Assembly: GCA_022841325.1 (NCBI GenBank)
Contig: JALHRS010000024.1
Location: forward strand, 1-64,000
Reading direction: 5' to 3'
DNA length: 64,000 bases
From: Lysobacterales bacterium
GTDB lineage: Bacteria; Pseudomonadota; Gammaproteobacteria; Xanthomonadales; SZUA-5
Below the pieces are notes generated by a model, which made no database searches, had not been told where the DNA came from, and worked only from the letters and a program-made list of their open reading frames with translations. This document shows positions 27,287 through 36,803 of this stretch, in pieces. Within the stretch, counting starts at the first letter, position 1, and every line of letters begins with the position of its first letter. The position numbers were made by a program, and so were the translations under genes.

Positions 27287-27816
27287 GCTTCGCTCCGCCA
27301 CGGCTCCAGCGTCACGCGCAGCTTGCGCAGCGCCCGAAACAGAGCCTGTTTGATACTGTCCTGACTGGTCTGAAGCTGCTCGGCAATCTCGATCAGCCGC
27401 CACTGCTCCAGGTGCTTGAGCACGAAGCACTGACGCTCCAGATCGGTCAATCCGCGCAGGGCGCGTTCCAGTCCCGCGCCCAGCTCCCCGACCGCGTGAG
27501 CCTCGGCCGGACCGGATTCGCCCGGGTCGGCGGCGTCCGTGTTCGCTTCCAGCACATCACCGCGACGCTTGCGGCTGAGATCGATGGCCGCATTGATGGC
27601 GATACGATGGATCCAGGTATCGAGATCAGCCTCGCCGCGAAACTCCGCGCGCTTGTCCCAGGCCTTCAGCAGCGCATCCTGGACCGCATCCTCGGCCAGA
27701 CCGGCATCGCCGGTGATGTGCAGACAGGCGCCATACCAGCGCGCCGATCTCTCGGCGAGCAGCGCGTGAAAATCGTCCACCAGCAAGCGGGGACGCGATC
27801 GTAGCCAGGCAAACAT
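27283..27816 (-). CDS. ECF-type RNA polymerase sigma factor
   Basis: A 177-residue sigma-70 family factor. Region 2 is seen in HITGDAGLAEDAVQDALLKAWDK ... DLDTWIHRIAINAAIDLSRKRR, and region 4 in LRGLTDLERQCFVLKHLEQWRLIEIAEQLQTSQDSIKQALFRALRKL. It is the first gene of a four-gene unit with the anti-sigma and two HEAT proteins, all coupled by 4-base overlaps or an 11-base gap. The signal and targets are unknown. Confidence 0.9.
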   Translation of the reverse strand: MFAWLRSRPRLLVDDFHALLAERSARWYGACLHITGDAGLAEDAVQDALLKAWDKRAEFRGEADLDTWIHRIAINAAIDLSRKRRGDVLEANTDAADPGESGPAEAHAVGELGAGLERALRGLTDLERQCFVLKHLEQWRLIEIAEQLQTSQDSIKQALFRALRKLRVTLEPWRSEA

Positions 27817-27839
27817 GCAGGCTTGGACGGGCCAGGGAG

Positions 27840-28080
27840 GAAAAGGTTAGCGTGGATTTGCGGGGCAGGGAGAACGGGGCACGGGGCAGGGGGCAGGGGG
27901 CAGGGGGCAGGGGGCAGGGGAAAGGCTGGGGCTTTCGAGCTGTTGTAGGTCCAGACTTGTCTGGACGCTTCTTCAGCAGGTCGCCAGGAGCGTCCAGACA
28001 AGTCTGGACCTACAAAGTGCCGCGTGCCTTGCCGCTAGCCGTCATCGGCCCAAGGCCGCATCATCGGCTGGAACCTATAC
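27840..28080. repeat. Composite repeat block upstream of the sigma gene
   Basis: Positions 27860-27920 are a heptamer array changing from GGGGCAC to GGGGGCA, followed by the linker GGGGAAAGGCTGGGG. Positions 27943-28015 are a GTCCAGAC-family hairpin with perfect 26-base arms. The G-rich strand runs away from the sigma gene start at 27816. The sigma promoter is either within or left of this block; none is obvious. Confidence 0.88.
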
Positions 28081-28094
28081 CTGACGATACCGCC

Positions 28095-28487
28095 ATGAGC
28101 TATCCACTTGATCCCGCGCAGTTTCAGCGCATCAGCCGCCTGCCGGCCAACGCCCGCTTCGACGAGTTCGTCAACCGCATCTGCGAACACCAGCAGGTCT
28201 GGGGTCTGCGCAGCAGCAATGGCTGGGCGGTGGTCGATGCCGAGGGTGACGACTGCTTCCCGGTGTGGCCACATCCGGATTTTGCCGCCGCCTGGGCGGT
28301 GAATGATCTGGCCGATTGCAAACCTCAGGCCATAGACCTCGACGCCTGGCTCAGCCGCTGGACCCCGGGCATGGACAAGGACGGCACCCTGGTGCTGGTG
28401 TTCCCGACCAACGACGACGACGACGAAGGTATCGTCATGAGCGCCTCGGAGCTGGAGGATGCGCTGCTCGGGGCGATGGGCGGCTGA
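28095..28487 (+). CDS. DUF2750 domain-containing protein
   Basis: A 130-residue acidic cytosolic protein of the DUF2750 family, with conserved segments VNRICEHQQVWGLRSSNGWAV, PVWPHPDFAAAWA and LDAWLSRWTPGMDKDGTLVLVFPTNDD. Function unknown. It stands alone between a repeat block and a palindromic element. Confidence 0.85.
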   Translation: MSYPLDPAQFQRISRLPANARFDEFVNRICEHQQVWGLRSSNGWAVVDAEGDDCFPVWPHPDFAAAWAVNDLADCKPQAIDLDAWLSRWTPGMDKDGTLVLVFPTNDDDDEGIVMSASELEDALLGAMGG

Positions 28488-28505
28488 GCGCGGGCGCGGG
28501 CGGCT

Positions 28506-28584
28506 ACTGTGGGAGCGGGCTTTGCCGGCGATCGGGGCTTGCATCCTGGCCAGAAACTGTCGCGGACGAATCCGCTCCCACAGT
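28506..28584. repeat. TGTGGGAGCGG palindromic element
   Basis: Perfect 13-bp arms ACTGTGGGAGCGG and CCGCTCCCACAGT around a 53-base centre. It resembles the TGTGGGAGCGGGC REP-like sequences common in Pseudomonas and related bacteria. A half-copy is at about 60719-60751. A C-rich 8-mer array (GCCCTCTT) follows at about 28610-28640. Confidence 0.85.
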
Positions 28585-28739
28585 CCCTGCCATGCCGGCC
28601 TTGGCTCTGACGCGCCCTCTTGCCCTCTTGCTCTCTTGCCCTCAACCTTTGAAAGCCCCTTGCCGCCCGCCCGGTCTACATCCACGTGACGGCCATCGCG
28701 TTTCAATGCGCAGCGCCGAGACGATCAGGACGGGACGGG

Positions 28740-29237
28740 ATGGACATGAAACGACGTACTTTGCTGGCCTCGGCCTTGAGCCTGGGCGCTGGAGGAATGA
28801 CCATGGCTTTGTGGAGCAAGAGCGCCCCGGCGCGGGATGCCGAAACCTTCGAATTCCAGTTGACCGAAGCGGAGTGGCGCGAGCGCCTGTCGCCGCAGGC
28901 TTTCGCCGTGCTGCGCCAGGAAGCCACCGAGCGTGCCGGCAGCAGCGAGCTCAATCACGAGAAGCGCCCCGGTGTCTTTCACTGCGCCGGCTGCGATCTG
29001 CCGCTGTTCGATGCCAGTACCAAGTACGAATCCGGCACCGGCTGGCCGAGCTTCTACGATCACCTGCCCGAGGCCATCGGCACCCGCGAGGACCGCGGCT
29101 TCTTCATGACCCGCACCGAGGTCCATTGCCGCCGCTGCGGCGGTCATCTGGGCCACGTCTTTCCCGACGGTCCCAAGCCCACCGGATTGCGCTACTGCAT
29201 GAACGGCGTGTCGCTGAAGTTTGTTCCTGCGGCGTAA
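28740..29237 (+). CDS. msrB: Exported (Tat) peptide-methionine (R)-S-oxide reductase
   Basis: MsrB reduces methionine-R-sulfoxide in oxidised proteins. The 165-residue product has zinc-binding CxxC pairs C82/C85 and C130/C133, and the catalytic cysteine C153 in RYCMNG, with GTGWPSFY and FFMTRTEVHC also conserved. The N-terminus has a twin-arginine signal (KRRTLLASALSLGAG), so it is probably a Tat-exported periplasmic form. ATG 28740 has a GGGACGGG purine tract before it; ATG 28746 is also possible. A GGGGCAC array begins just after the stop. Confidence 0.93.
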   Translation: MDMKRRTLLASALSLGAGGMTMALWSKSAPARDAETFEFQLTEAEWRERLSPQAFAVLRQEATERAGSSELNHEKRPGVFHCAGCDLPLFDASTKYESGTGWPSFYDHLPEAIGTREDRGFFMTRTEVHCRRCGGHLGHVFPDGPKPTGLRYCMNGVSLKFVPAA

Positions 29238-29600
29238 GAGCCGGGGCACGGGGCACGGGGCACGGGGCACGGGGCACGGGAAAAGGCTACGGGCTTCGTG
29301 CTGTTACAGGTCCAGAATTGTCTGGACCCACAGAAGCGCAAACCGGCGTCATTGCGACCCCGGACTTGATCCGGGGGAAGCAATCCAGACGTAGAGCTTC
29401 AGAAGCACTGGATTGCTTCGTCGCTGCGCTCCTCGCAATGACGCAGCAATGAGATCTGACATGGGTTCATGGACAGCGCAGCGCAGCAATCCAATCCTCC
29501 ATGACGCGGATTCTGGATTGCTGCGGCCCGCAATTCGGGCTGCTGGGGCAGAGGGTTTCTCGCACTGCCCGTGCCCCGTGCCCCCTTTCACGTATCCCCT
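29238..29600. repeat. Composite repeat block between msrB and an ABC permease gene
   Basis: No gene. A GGGGCAC array (29242-29280) is followed by the linker GGGAAAAGGCTACGGGCTTC, a truncated GTCCAGAC element with only one arm (about 29307-29329), a GCGTCATTGCGA hairpin (29346-29444), and an inverted short array CCCGTGCCCCGTGCCCC (29566-29584) next to the minus-strand permease stop. Confidence 0.9.
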
Positions 29601-29602
29601 GC

Positions 29603-30784
29603 TCAAGCCTCACGCAGCGCCGTCGTCACCTGCATGCGGGCAGCGCGCACCGCCGGCAGCAAACCGCCGAGGAAGCCGATGAACAGGGCCAGGGCCATCC
29701 CGGTCATGACCAGCTGTGGGGTCACCTTGAAGTTGAACACCAGCTGGGTGAAGGTGCTGCCACCCAGCGTGGACACGGTCATGCCGTTGAAGAACAGATA
29801 GGCGATCAAGGCGCCGATCATGCCGCCGACCAGCGCCAGGATCATGGCTTCGGTCAGTACCGAGATGATCACCGGCAGCGGCCCGAAGCCGATCGCGCGC
29901 AGCGTGGCGATCTCGCGGGTGCGCGCCGAGACCGAGGCGTACATGGTGTTCAAGGCCGCGAACATCGCGCCCAGGCACATGATGATGGCGACGACGGTGC
30001 CGAGGATGCGCACGCCGCCGCTGGTGCTTCTGGTTTGTTCGGCGTAGTAGTCGGTCTGGCGCTTGGTATCGACGCTGACGCGCGGATCGGCTTTCAGCGC
30101 GGCGGTGTACGCGTCCAGGTCACCGACGTTCTCCAACCCGATCAGGGCCACCGAGAAGCCGCTGCCGCGCGACCACGCCGTTTGCGCCGTGGCGGCATCG
30201 GTGAAAATCTCGCTGTCGAAGGCGTCGCCACTCTCGAAGATGCCGACGACGGTCCAGTCGCCACCGCGCAGACGCACGGTGTTACCGACGTCCAGCCCGG
30301 CAAACTGCTGGGCGGCGCCCTTGCCCACCAGCAGTTCCTGCAGCCCCGGCGTGTATTTGCGGCCCTCGATGATCTTCAGGCTGGGTCGCAGTTCCAGTCC
30401 GGCCGCACCGATGCCGCGCAGAGTGATGTTGGCGCCCAGCGTGCTGCCCTTCTTGGGCAGTTCGGCGATGACGATGATCTCGCCGGAGGCCACCGGATCG
30501 CCATTGGCGTCCTTGCGCACGCCGGCCACCTGGGTGGCGATATCGTAGGTTTCACGACTCATGGAACTGTTCAGTTCGGCTTGCGAGCCGCCACGCAGCA
30601 CCAGTGCGTTGCGCGGATCGCCACTGGATTGCAGCGTGGAATCGATGCCACCCGCCATCGCGAACAGCGCGGTGAACACGCCGACCACGCCGGCGATGCC
30701 GACCACGATGACCAGCGAGGCGCCGAGACGCTCGGGGATGGTCTTCAGATTCATCAGGACGATTTCAAGGATCTGCTTCAACAT
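29603..30784 (-). CDS. ABC transporter permease (MacB/FtsX type) 1
   Basis: A 393-residue permease with an N-terminal transmembrane helix (SLVIVVGIAGVVGVFTALFA), a large MacB-type periplasmic domain (about 45-265) and three C-terminal helices of the FtsX fold (VAIIMCLGAMFAALNTMY, EAMILALVGGMIGALIAYLFF, MTGMALALFIGFLGGLLPA). AGGAG precedes the ATG. It lies 12 bases downstream of permease 2. Together with the ATPase and membrane-fusion gene it forms an export or lipoprotein/lipid-extraction system; substrate unknown. Confidence 0.92.
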   Translation of the reverse strand: MLKQILEIVLMNLKTIPERLGASLVIVVGIAGVVGVFTALFAMAGGIDSTLQSSGDPRNALVLRGGSQAELNSSMSRETYDIATQVAGVRKDANGDPVASGEIIVIAELPKKGSTLGANITLRGIGAAGLELRPSLKIIEGRKYTPGLQELLVGKGAAQQFAGLDVGNTVRLRGGDWTVVGIFESGDAFDSEIFTDAATAQTAWSRGSGFSVALIGLENVGDLDAYTAALKADPRVSVDTKRQTDYYAEQTRSTSGGVRILGTVVAIIMCLGAMFAALNTMYASVSARTREIATLRAIGFGPLPVIISVLTEAMILALVGGMIGALIAYLFFNGMTVSTLGGSTFTQLVFNFKVTPQLVMTGMALALFIGFLGGLLPAVRAARMQVTTALREA

Positions 30785-30796
30785 GCTGGATTCTCC

Positions 30797-31951
30797 TCAG
30801 CGTCCGGCCAGTGCATCGACGATTTTGACGCGACCGGCATGGATCGCCGGTGGCAGTCCGACCGCCAGCGCCAGCGCCAGCATGGCCAGCAGCGCCTGCA
30901 TCCAGACGGTGGCGTTGGCGCGAACGGCGGCGAAGAACGGCACCTGCTCAGCCATCCCGGTGATCATCACCGAAGCCAGCACCATGCCGATCAAGCCACC
31001 GACGAAGCAAAGGAACAAGGACTCTGCCAGCACCAGGGCGGTCACCTGCCCATCCCGGAAACCCAGGGTCTTGAGTACGGCCAGTTCCGGTATGCGCTCA
31101 CGCACCGCCTGGGCCATGGTGTTACCGGTGAGAATCAGGATGGTGAAGAACACGGCCACCAGAATCAGACTCACGATCAGCCCGATGTCTCCAATCTGGG
31201 CAAAGAAGCCCTTGTTGAAATCCTTCTCGCTCTGGGTCTTGGTTTCGTTCGGCGAATTCAGAAAGCGCGCGTCGATGGCCTGTGCCACCTCGTTGGCCTT
31301 GTCGGCATCCTCCAGCACGACGGCGTAGGTGCCGGCCATGCTGCCGAACTGATTGGCCTCGTCGAAGTAGGCGTGGTTGATGTAGATCGACTGCGTCTGC
31401 GCCTGCCATTCGGCGTCCTTGCCATCGAAGATGCCGACGATGTCGAAGGTCCAGGCCATCGAGCCGTCCTTCTGGGGAAAGATGTTCGACTTCAGCGGCA
31501 GCTTGTCGCCCACCTTGAGCTGATACTTGTCGGCCAGGATGCGACCGACAATGGCCCCGGTGCGGGTCTGTTCGAAGGCCGTCCACTCGGCATCGGTCAT
31601 CACCCACTCGGGATACACCTGACGCAGGCGCGCCGGATCCGAGGCGAAGGTGAACATCTGCGTGTTCTCACCATAGACGCCGCCGAACCACTGATCGTGG
31701 CTGACCGCCTTGACGCCGGGCACGGCCTCGATCTCGGGCAGCATGCGCATCGGCAACGAGGTCGTGAACGACACGCGGTTCTGCACGATCAGCCGCGAGG
31801 CACCGACGAAATCGGCGCCGGCTGTGAAGAACACGCTCAGCGCCTGCAGCAAGCCGAACAGCAGAAAGGCGCTGATCAGCGACAGCAGGGTCAGGAAGGC
31901 GCGGGTCTTCTTGCGCCACAGGCTGGACCAGACAAGACGGATGTAACCCAT
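30797..31951 (-). CDS. ABC transporter permease (MacB/FtsX type) 2
   Basis: A 384-residue permease of the same architecture as the one at 29603: N-terminal helix FLTLLSLISAFLLFGLLQALS, periplasmic domain, and C-terminal FtsX helices (LIVSLILVAVFFTILILTG, LVLAESLFLCFVGGLIGMVL, ALLAMLALALAVGLPPAI). It is not a recent copy of permease 1, so the transporter is likely a heterodimer. ATG 31951 has AGGAG upstream; it lies 10 bases after the ATPase stop. Confidence 0.92.
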   Translation of the reverse strand: MGYIRLVWSSLWRKKTRAFLTLLSLISAFLLFGLLQALSVFFTAGADFVGASRLIVQNRVSFTTSLPMRMLPEIEAVPGVKAVSHDQWFGGVYGENTQMFTFASDPARLRQVYPEWVMTDAEWTAFEQTRTGAIVGRILADKYQLKVGDKLPLKSNIFPQKDGSMAWTFDIVGIFDGKDAEWQAQTQSIYINHAYFDEANQFGSMAGTYAVVLEDADKANEVAQAIDARFLNSPNETKTQSEKDFNKGFFAQIGDIGLIVSLILVAVFFTILILTGNTMAQAVRERIPELAVLKTLGFRDGQVTALVLAESLFLCFVGGLIGMVLASVMITGMAEQVPFFAAVRANATVWMQALLAMLALALAVGLPPAIHAGRVKIVDALAGR

Positions 31952-31961
31952 GATCTGCTCC

Positions 31962-32660
<699 letters not shown>

Positions 32661-32686
32661 GGCATGGACTCGGCATCAATGTGGAG

Positions 32687-32893
32687 GTAGGGCGGAACCC
32701 GCGCAGCGGATTCCGCCAATGTGTAGCCGCTGTTCCCGAGCTTGCAGCTACGCGTGCGACATGGTCGGTGATGGCGGAATCAGCAGTCGCAGTGGCGGAC
32801 CCCGGCGCGGTAATTTCGGCGGAATCCGCTATCGCGGCTGCGGACCCCGTCGCGGTTGTTTCGGCGGAATCCGCTGCGCGGGTTCCGCCCTAC
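32687..32893. repeat. 31-bp perfect inverted repeat within the ABC export operon
   Basis: The bases at 32687-32717 (starting GTAGGGCGGAACCCGCG) and 32863-32893 are exact reverse complements, 145 bases apart. Between them the motif GGCGGAATCCGCT occurs again at about 32818 and 32861. On the minus strand the block lies between the membrane-fusion stop and the ATPase start, so it would be transcribed within an operon. Confidence 0.9.
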
Positions 32894-32894
32894 T

Positions 32895-34130
32895 TTAGGG
32901 CTCCTTGTTGACCTGGGTGCCGTCGGTGAGGTCTGCGGGCGGATCGAGTATGACGCTCTGACCGGCCGTCAGACCGGCGGTGATATTGCGAAAATCGGCA
33001 ATGGTGGCGCCGGCGCTGACCTCGCGCAGGCTCGCGCGTTCGTTCTCGACGACAAAGACCCGGGCCTTGCCCTCGGCTTCGATCACCGCTGACCTCGGCA
33101 CCAGCACGCCACTCAGCTGTGCCTTCTTCGGCTCATCGGCCGTGGCTCGCGATTCGAGGAAGCGCACGCGCACACCCATCTCCGGAACGATGCGCGGATC
33201 CTTCACGCCGAGGCTGACGCGGACACGGACCGTGGCCTTGGTGCGATCGGCCGCCGGAATCACGGCAATCACGTCGCCGGGAATCTTCCAGTCCGGATAG
33301 GCATTCAGCATGGCCTCGATCGGCATGCCCTGCTGCACGCGACCAATGAAGGCCTCGTTGACATCGACTTCAACCTCCAGCGAATCCATGTCGACCACGG
33401 TGCCGATGCCGGTGCGGGTGAAGCCGCCACCAGCGCTGATCGGCGAGATCATCTCGCCGGGCTGCGCGGCCTTGGCGATGATCACGCCGGCAAAGGGCGC
33501 GCGCACCACGGTGTCGTCCATCGATACCTGCGACAGCGCCAGAGCTTCCTCGGCGACCTTGATCTGCCGGCGCTGACTGGCCAGTCGCGCGCTCAGGGTC
33601 TCGGCCGCGGCGCGGGCGGCATCGAGCTGCGCCGCGGTACCCAGCTTGCGGGCGTAGATTTCCTGCTGGCGCTGATAGTCGGCCTGGGCCTGGCGCAGAC
33701 TGGCCTCGATCTCGGCCAGCTGCGAGCGGGCGCCGGCCAGCTGCGCCTGTGACAGCGCCAGCTGGGCGCTCTGCTGGGTGTCGTCCAGTGTCGCCAGGAT
33801 CTGCCCTTCCTCGACCTGCATGCCCTCCTCGATGAGCACGCTCAGCACCTTGCCGGTGACCTTCGAAGACACCGTGGCCTGACGCCGCGCGACCACATAA
33901 CCGGAGGCATCCAGCACCGAGCTCGACACCGGGGCAGAAGCGGCGGGTTGCACCAGAGCAGTCTTGACGCTGATCGCGGAGGGCGCGCGGCCCAGGAACC
34001 ACCAGGCACCGGCACCGACGGCGATCACCAGCAGCAACACCCACCACGGCACGCCGCCGCGACGCGGCGGCGCGTCGTCGCGTGCGCTGCGGTCGATTTG
34101 CAATTGGCCCAGCAGATCAGTCTGACTCAT
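32895..34130 (-). CDS. Membrane-fusion (HlyD/RND-adaptor) protein
   Basis: Periplasmic adaptor of 411 residues, anchored by an N-terminal helix (WWVLLLVIAVGAGAWWFLG, about 29-47). The biotinyl-lipoyl half-motifs are in ATVSSKVTGKVLSVLIEEGMQ and DTVVRAPFAGVIIAKAAQPG, separated by a long coiled-coil hairpin (about 115-200, Gln/Ala/Arg-rich). It links the inner-membrane ABC complex encoded downstream to an outer-membrane channel; no TolC gene is in the window. Confidence 0.92.
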   Translation of the reverse strand: MSQTDLLGQLQIDRSARDDAPPRRGGVPWWVLLLVIAVGAGAWWFLGRAPSAISVKTALVQPAASAPVSSSVLDASGYVVARRQATVSSKVTGKVLSVLIEEGMQVEEGQILATLDDTQQSAQLALSQAQLAGARSQLAEIEASLRQAQADYQRQQEIYARKLGTAAQLDAARAAAETLSARLASQRRQIKVAEEALALSQVSMDDTVVRAPFAGVIIAKAAQPGEMISPISAGGGFTRTGIGTVVDMDSLEVEVDVNEAFIGRVQQGMPIEAMLNAYPDWKIPGDVIAVIPAADRTKATVRVRVSLGVKDPRIVPEMGVRVRFLESRATADEPKKAQLSGVLVPRSAVIEAEGKARVFVVENERASLREVSAGATIADFRNITAGLTAGQSVILDPPADLTDGTQVNKEP

Positions 34131-34713
34131 GAATGTGTTCGGTCACCCTTGGATGCATACATGCTCGCACAGCTGGGCGTCGCGGGTTTGCACTCGACGA
34201 CTCGCCAGCCTGTGATCAAGGCTCCAGCAAATCACGCTCAAGCATTAGTGACGATCGTCACCTCGGGCAGCGTGACTGATGGCAGGGTGGGGTGCGCTGA
34301 TGGGTCGCGCCGCAAGGGCGCACCTACAGGAGGGCGGGGCTTCGTGTGGGGGGCGCCCTTTCGGCAGTCGAGCACACGCTCACAGCGGGAGCAGCTGCTG
34401 CTGGAATCGCCGGTCGCGGATGGCGACAGACGCGGCGGCCGTCGACGCCAAACGTTGCAATCGGTAACGCCAATGGCGGGGCATGCGAAAAGCATTCAAC
34501 GCGGAGAACGCGGAGTGGCGCGGAGGACGCAGAGAGAAGCACATCTTGGATTGCTTTGCCTTTTCTCTGCGTCCCTCTGCGTTTCCTCTGCGTTCTCTGC
34601 GATCAGCTTGTGCCCTCACCCAGCGACAGTTTTCGGTTCTCGCGATCAGTCGCGACGCAAGCTTGCTGCTACAAGGCTAGACTCGCGGCCCTGCCAAGGA
34701 CACCCGCCCGCCG
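34131..34713. other. Non-coding gap with a perfect palindrome and a GCGGAG inverted repeat
   Basis: No gene is supported in 583 bases. Positions 34248-34261 are the perfect palindrome GTGACGATCGTCAC, 118 bases upstream of the membrane-fusion start and a candidate regulator site. Positions 34497-34545 (AACGCGGAGAACGCGGAG ... GACGCAGAGAGAAG) and 34558-34602 (CTTTTCTCTGCGTCCC ... CTCTGCGTTCTCTGCG) form a long imperfect inverted repeat similar to the one at 48350-48658. The rest shows no clear structure. Confidence 0.6.
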
Positions 34714-36687
34714 ATGCTCAATCCGCAACAACAGGAAGCTGTGCGCTATCTGGATGGTCCGCTGCTGGTGCTGGCGGGCGCCGGGTCGGGCAAGACCAGC
34801 GTGATCACCCAGAAGATCGTGCATCTGGTGCGCTCGGGGCTGTACAACATCAATGAGATTGCGGCGATCACCTTCACCAACAAGGCCGCCCGCGAGATGC
34901 GTGAGCGCACGGCCAAATTGCTGGGCGAAGGTGGCAGCGAGGGTCTGACGGTGTCGACCTTCCACGCTCTGGGCATGCGCTTTCTGGAGGTCGAGTGCGC
35001 CCACGTGGGTTTGCGTCGCGGCTTCTCGATCCTGGGTGAGGACGATGCGCGGGCGCTGGTCAAGGATCTGGCGCCCAAGGGCACCGGCAACGATGTGCTG
35101 GATCGCTGGCGTCAGCTGATCGGCCATGCCAAGAACCGCGGTCTGAACCCGGCTCAGGCACTGGCCGCCTCGCAAACCCCGCGCGAGCGCGAAGCGGCCG
35201 AGTTGTATGCCAGCTACGCCCAGCGCCTGACCGCCTTCAACGCGGTCGATTTCGACGATCTGATCGCGCTGCCGGTGCGCGTGCTCGAGAGTGATGAAGA
35301 AGTGCGCGCCAAATGGCAGCGCAAGTATCGCTATCTGCTGGTGGACGAATACCAGGACACCAACGACACCCAGTACCGCCTGCTGCGGCTGCTGGCCGGC
35401 GATCGCGGTCTGTTCACGGCGGTGGGTGATGACGACCAGTCGATCTACGCCTGGCGCGGTGCCAATCCGGAGAATCTGGCGCAGCTGGGTCAGGACTATC
35501 CCCATCTGAAGATCGTCAAGCTGGAGCAGAACTATCGCTGCGCCCAGCGCATCCTGCGCGCGGCCAATGCGGTGATCGGCCAGAACCCGCATCTGCATCC
35601 GAAGAAGCTCTGGAGCGCGCTGCCCGACGGCGATCCGATCCGTATCGTCGCCCGCGGCAGCGACACCGATGAGGCCGAGTTCGTGGCCGCCGAAATCAGC
35701 CACCGGCAGCTGATCGACAAATGCACACCGCGCGATTTCGCCGTGCTCTTCCGCGGCAACCATCAGGCGCGCTCACTGGAACTGGCACTCCGAGTGCTCA
35801 AGGTGCCCTATCACCTGTCGGGCGCGACTTCCTTCTTTGATCGCCAGGAGATCAAGGATGTGATGGCCTACCTGCGGCTGCTGGCCAACCCCGAGGACGA
35901 TGCCGCCTTCGTGCGCGCGGTGGCGACACCCAGGCGCGATGTCGGCGCGGCGACGCTGGAGAAGCTGGCCCAGGCCGCCCGCAGTCGCGGCCTGCCGCTG
36001 GCCAAGGCCGCGGGATCGCAGACGCTGCTGGCGACCCTGACGCCGCGAGCGGCGCGGGCGCTGTCGGCCTTTGCCGAACAGCTGGAGGGCTGGCGCAAGC
36101 TCAGCAGCAGCGTGCGTCCGCGGGCGCTGATCGAACAGCTGATCCGCGAATCCGGGCTGGTGCAGCACTGGCGCGAGGACAGCAAGCGCCCGGAGATGGC
36201 GGAGCGCCGTCAGGCCCAGGTGCAGGCCTTTCTGGAGTGGATCGGCGATCGCCGCGAGAATTCACTCGGCGCCCTGCTGACCCAGCTGATGCTGGAAAGC
36301 CAGGACGACGAACCCGGCGACCGGGTGCGCCTGATGACCCTGCACAGCGCCAAGGGCCTGGAGTTCCGCCACGTGTTTCTGGTCGGCTGTGAAGACGGGC
36401 TACTACCGCATGTGTCCTCGCTCGACGAAGGGCGGCTGGACGAGGAGCGGCGCCTGTTCTACGTCGGCATGACCCGCGCCAAGGAAACCCTGACCCTGTC
36501 CTACTGCCGCGTGCGCAGCCGCTACGGCCGCGAGGAATGCCCCGAACCCAGCCGCTTCCTGACGGAAATGCCCGACAGCGAAGTGCGCTGGGTGGGCAAG
36601 GACGAGAAGACCGTCAAGACCGCCGAAGAAAAGGCGGTCGCCGCCAGGCCGCATCTGGATGCGATCAGGGCGTTGTTGGGGGCCTGA
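34714..36687 (+). CDS. rep: ATP-dependent DNA helicase Rep
   Basis: Superfamily 1A 3'-5' helicase, 657 residues (E. coli Rep 673), which assists replication forks through protein roadblocks. It starts MLNPQQQEAV, with Walker A GAGSGKT (22-28), AITFTNKAAREM, Walker B VDEYQDTN, motif III DDDQSIYAWRGA, motif IV QNYRCAQRIL, motif V LMTLHSAKGLEF and motif VI LFYVGMTRAKETL. The FTNKAAREM and short C-terminus favour Rep over UvrD. A GGGAAAA heptamer array follows the stop. Confidence 0.94.
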   Translation: MLNPQQQEAVRYLDGPLLVLAGAGSGKTSVITQKIVHLVRSGLYNINEIAAITFTNKAAREMRERTAKLLGEGGSEGLTVSTFHALGMRFLEVECAHVGLRRGFSILGEDDARALVKDLAPKGTGNDVLDRWRQLIGHAKNRGLNPAQALAASQTPREREAAELYASYAQRLTAFNAVDFDDLIALPVRVLESDEEVRAKWQRKYRYLLVDEYQDTNDTQYRLLRLLAGDRGLFTAVGDDDQSIYAWRGANPENLAQLGQDYPHLKIVKLEQNYRCAQRILRAANAVIGQNPHLHPKKLWSALPDGDPIRIVARGSDTDEAEFVAAEISHRQLIDKCTPRDFAVLFRGNHQARSLELALRVLKVPYHLSGATSFFDRQEIKDVMAYLRLLANPEDDAAFVRAVATPRRDVGAATLEKLAQAARSRGLPLAKAAGSQTLLATLTPRAARALSAFAEQLEGWRKLSSSVRPRALIEQLIRESGLVQHWREDSKRPEMAERRQAQVQAFLEWIGDRRENSLGALLTQLMLESQDDEPGDRVRLMTLHSAKGLEFRHVFLVGCEDGLLPHVSSLDEGRLDEERRLFYVGMTRAKETLTLSYCRVRSRYGREECPEPSRFLTEMPDSEVRWVGKDEKTVKTAEEKAVAARPHLDAIRALLGA

Positions 36688-36803
36688 GAAGCGGGAAAAA
36701 GGGAAAAGGAAAATGGAAAATGGAAGAGCAGTCCTCGGAATCCCGCGGGATTCTGCTTCGCTCCTACCCTTTTCCTTTTTCCGTTTTCCTTTTTCCCGCT
36801 CCC
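36688..36803. repeat. Compact nested inverted repeat: GGGAAAA arrays around a palindrome
   Basis: GGGAAAA-type array (36691-36725), then a 16-bp perfect palindrome GAATCCCGCGGGATTC (36738-36753), then the complementary TTTTCCC-type array (36766-36800). The arrays abut the stop codons of the two convergent genes. The right half (CTTCGCTCCTACCCTTTTCC) recurs at about 39328-39350. Confidence 0.9.
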
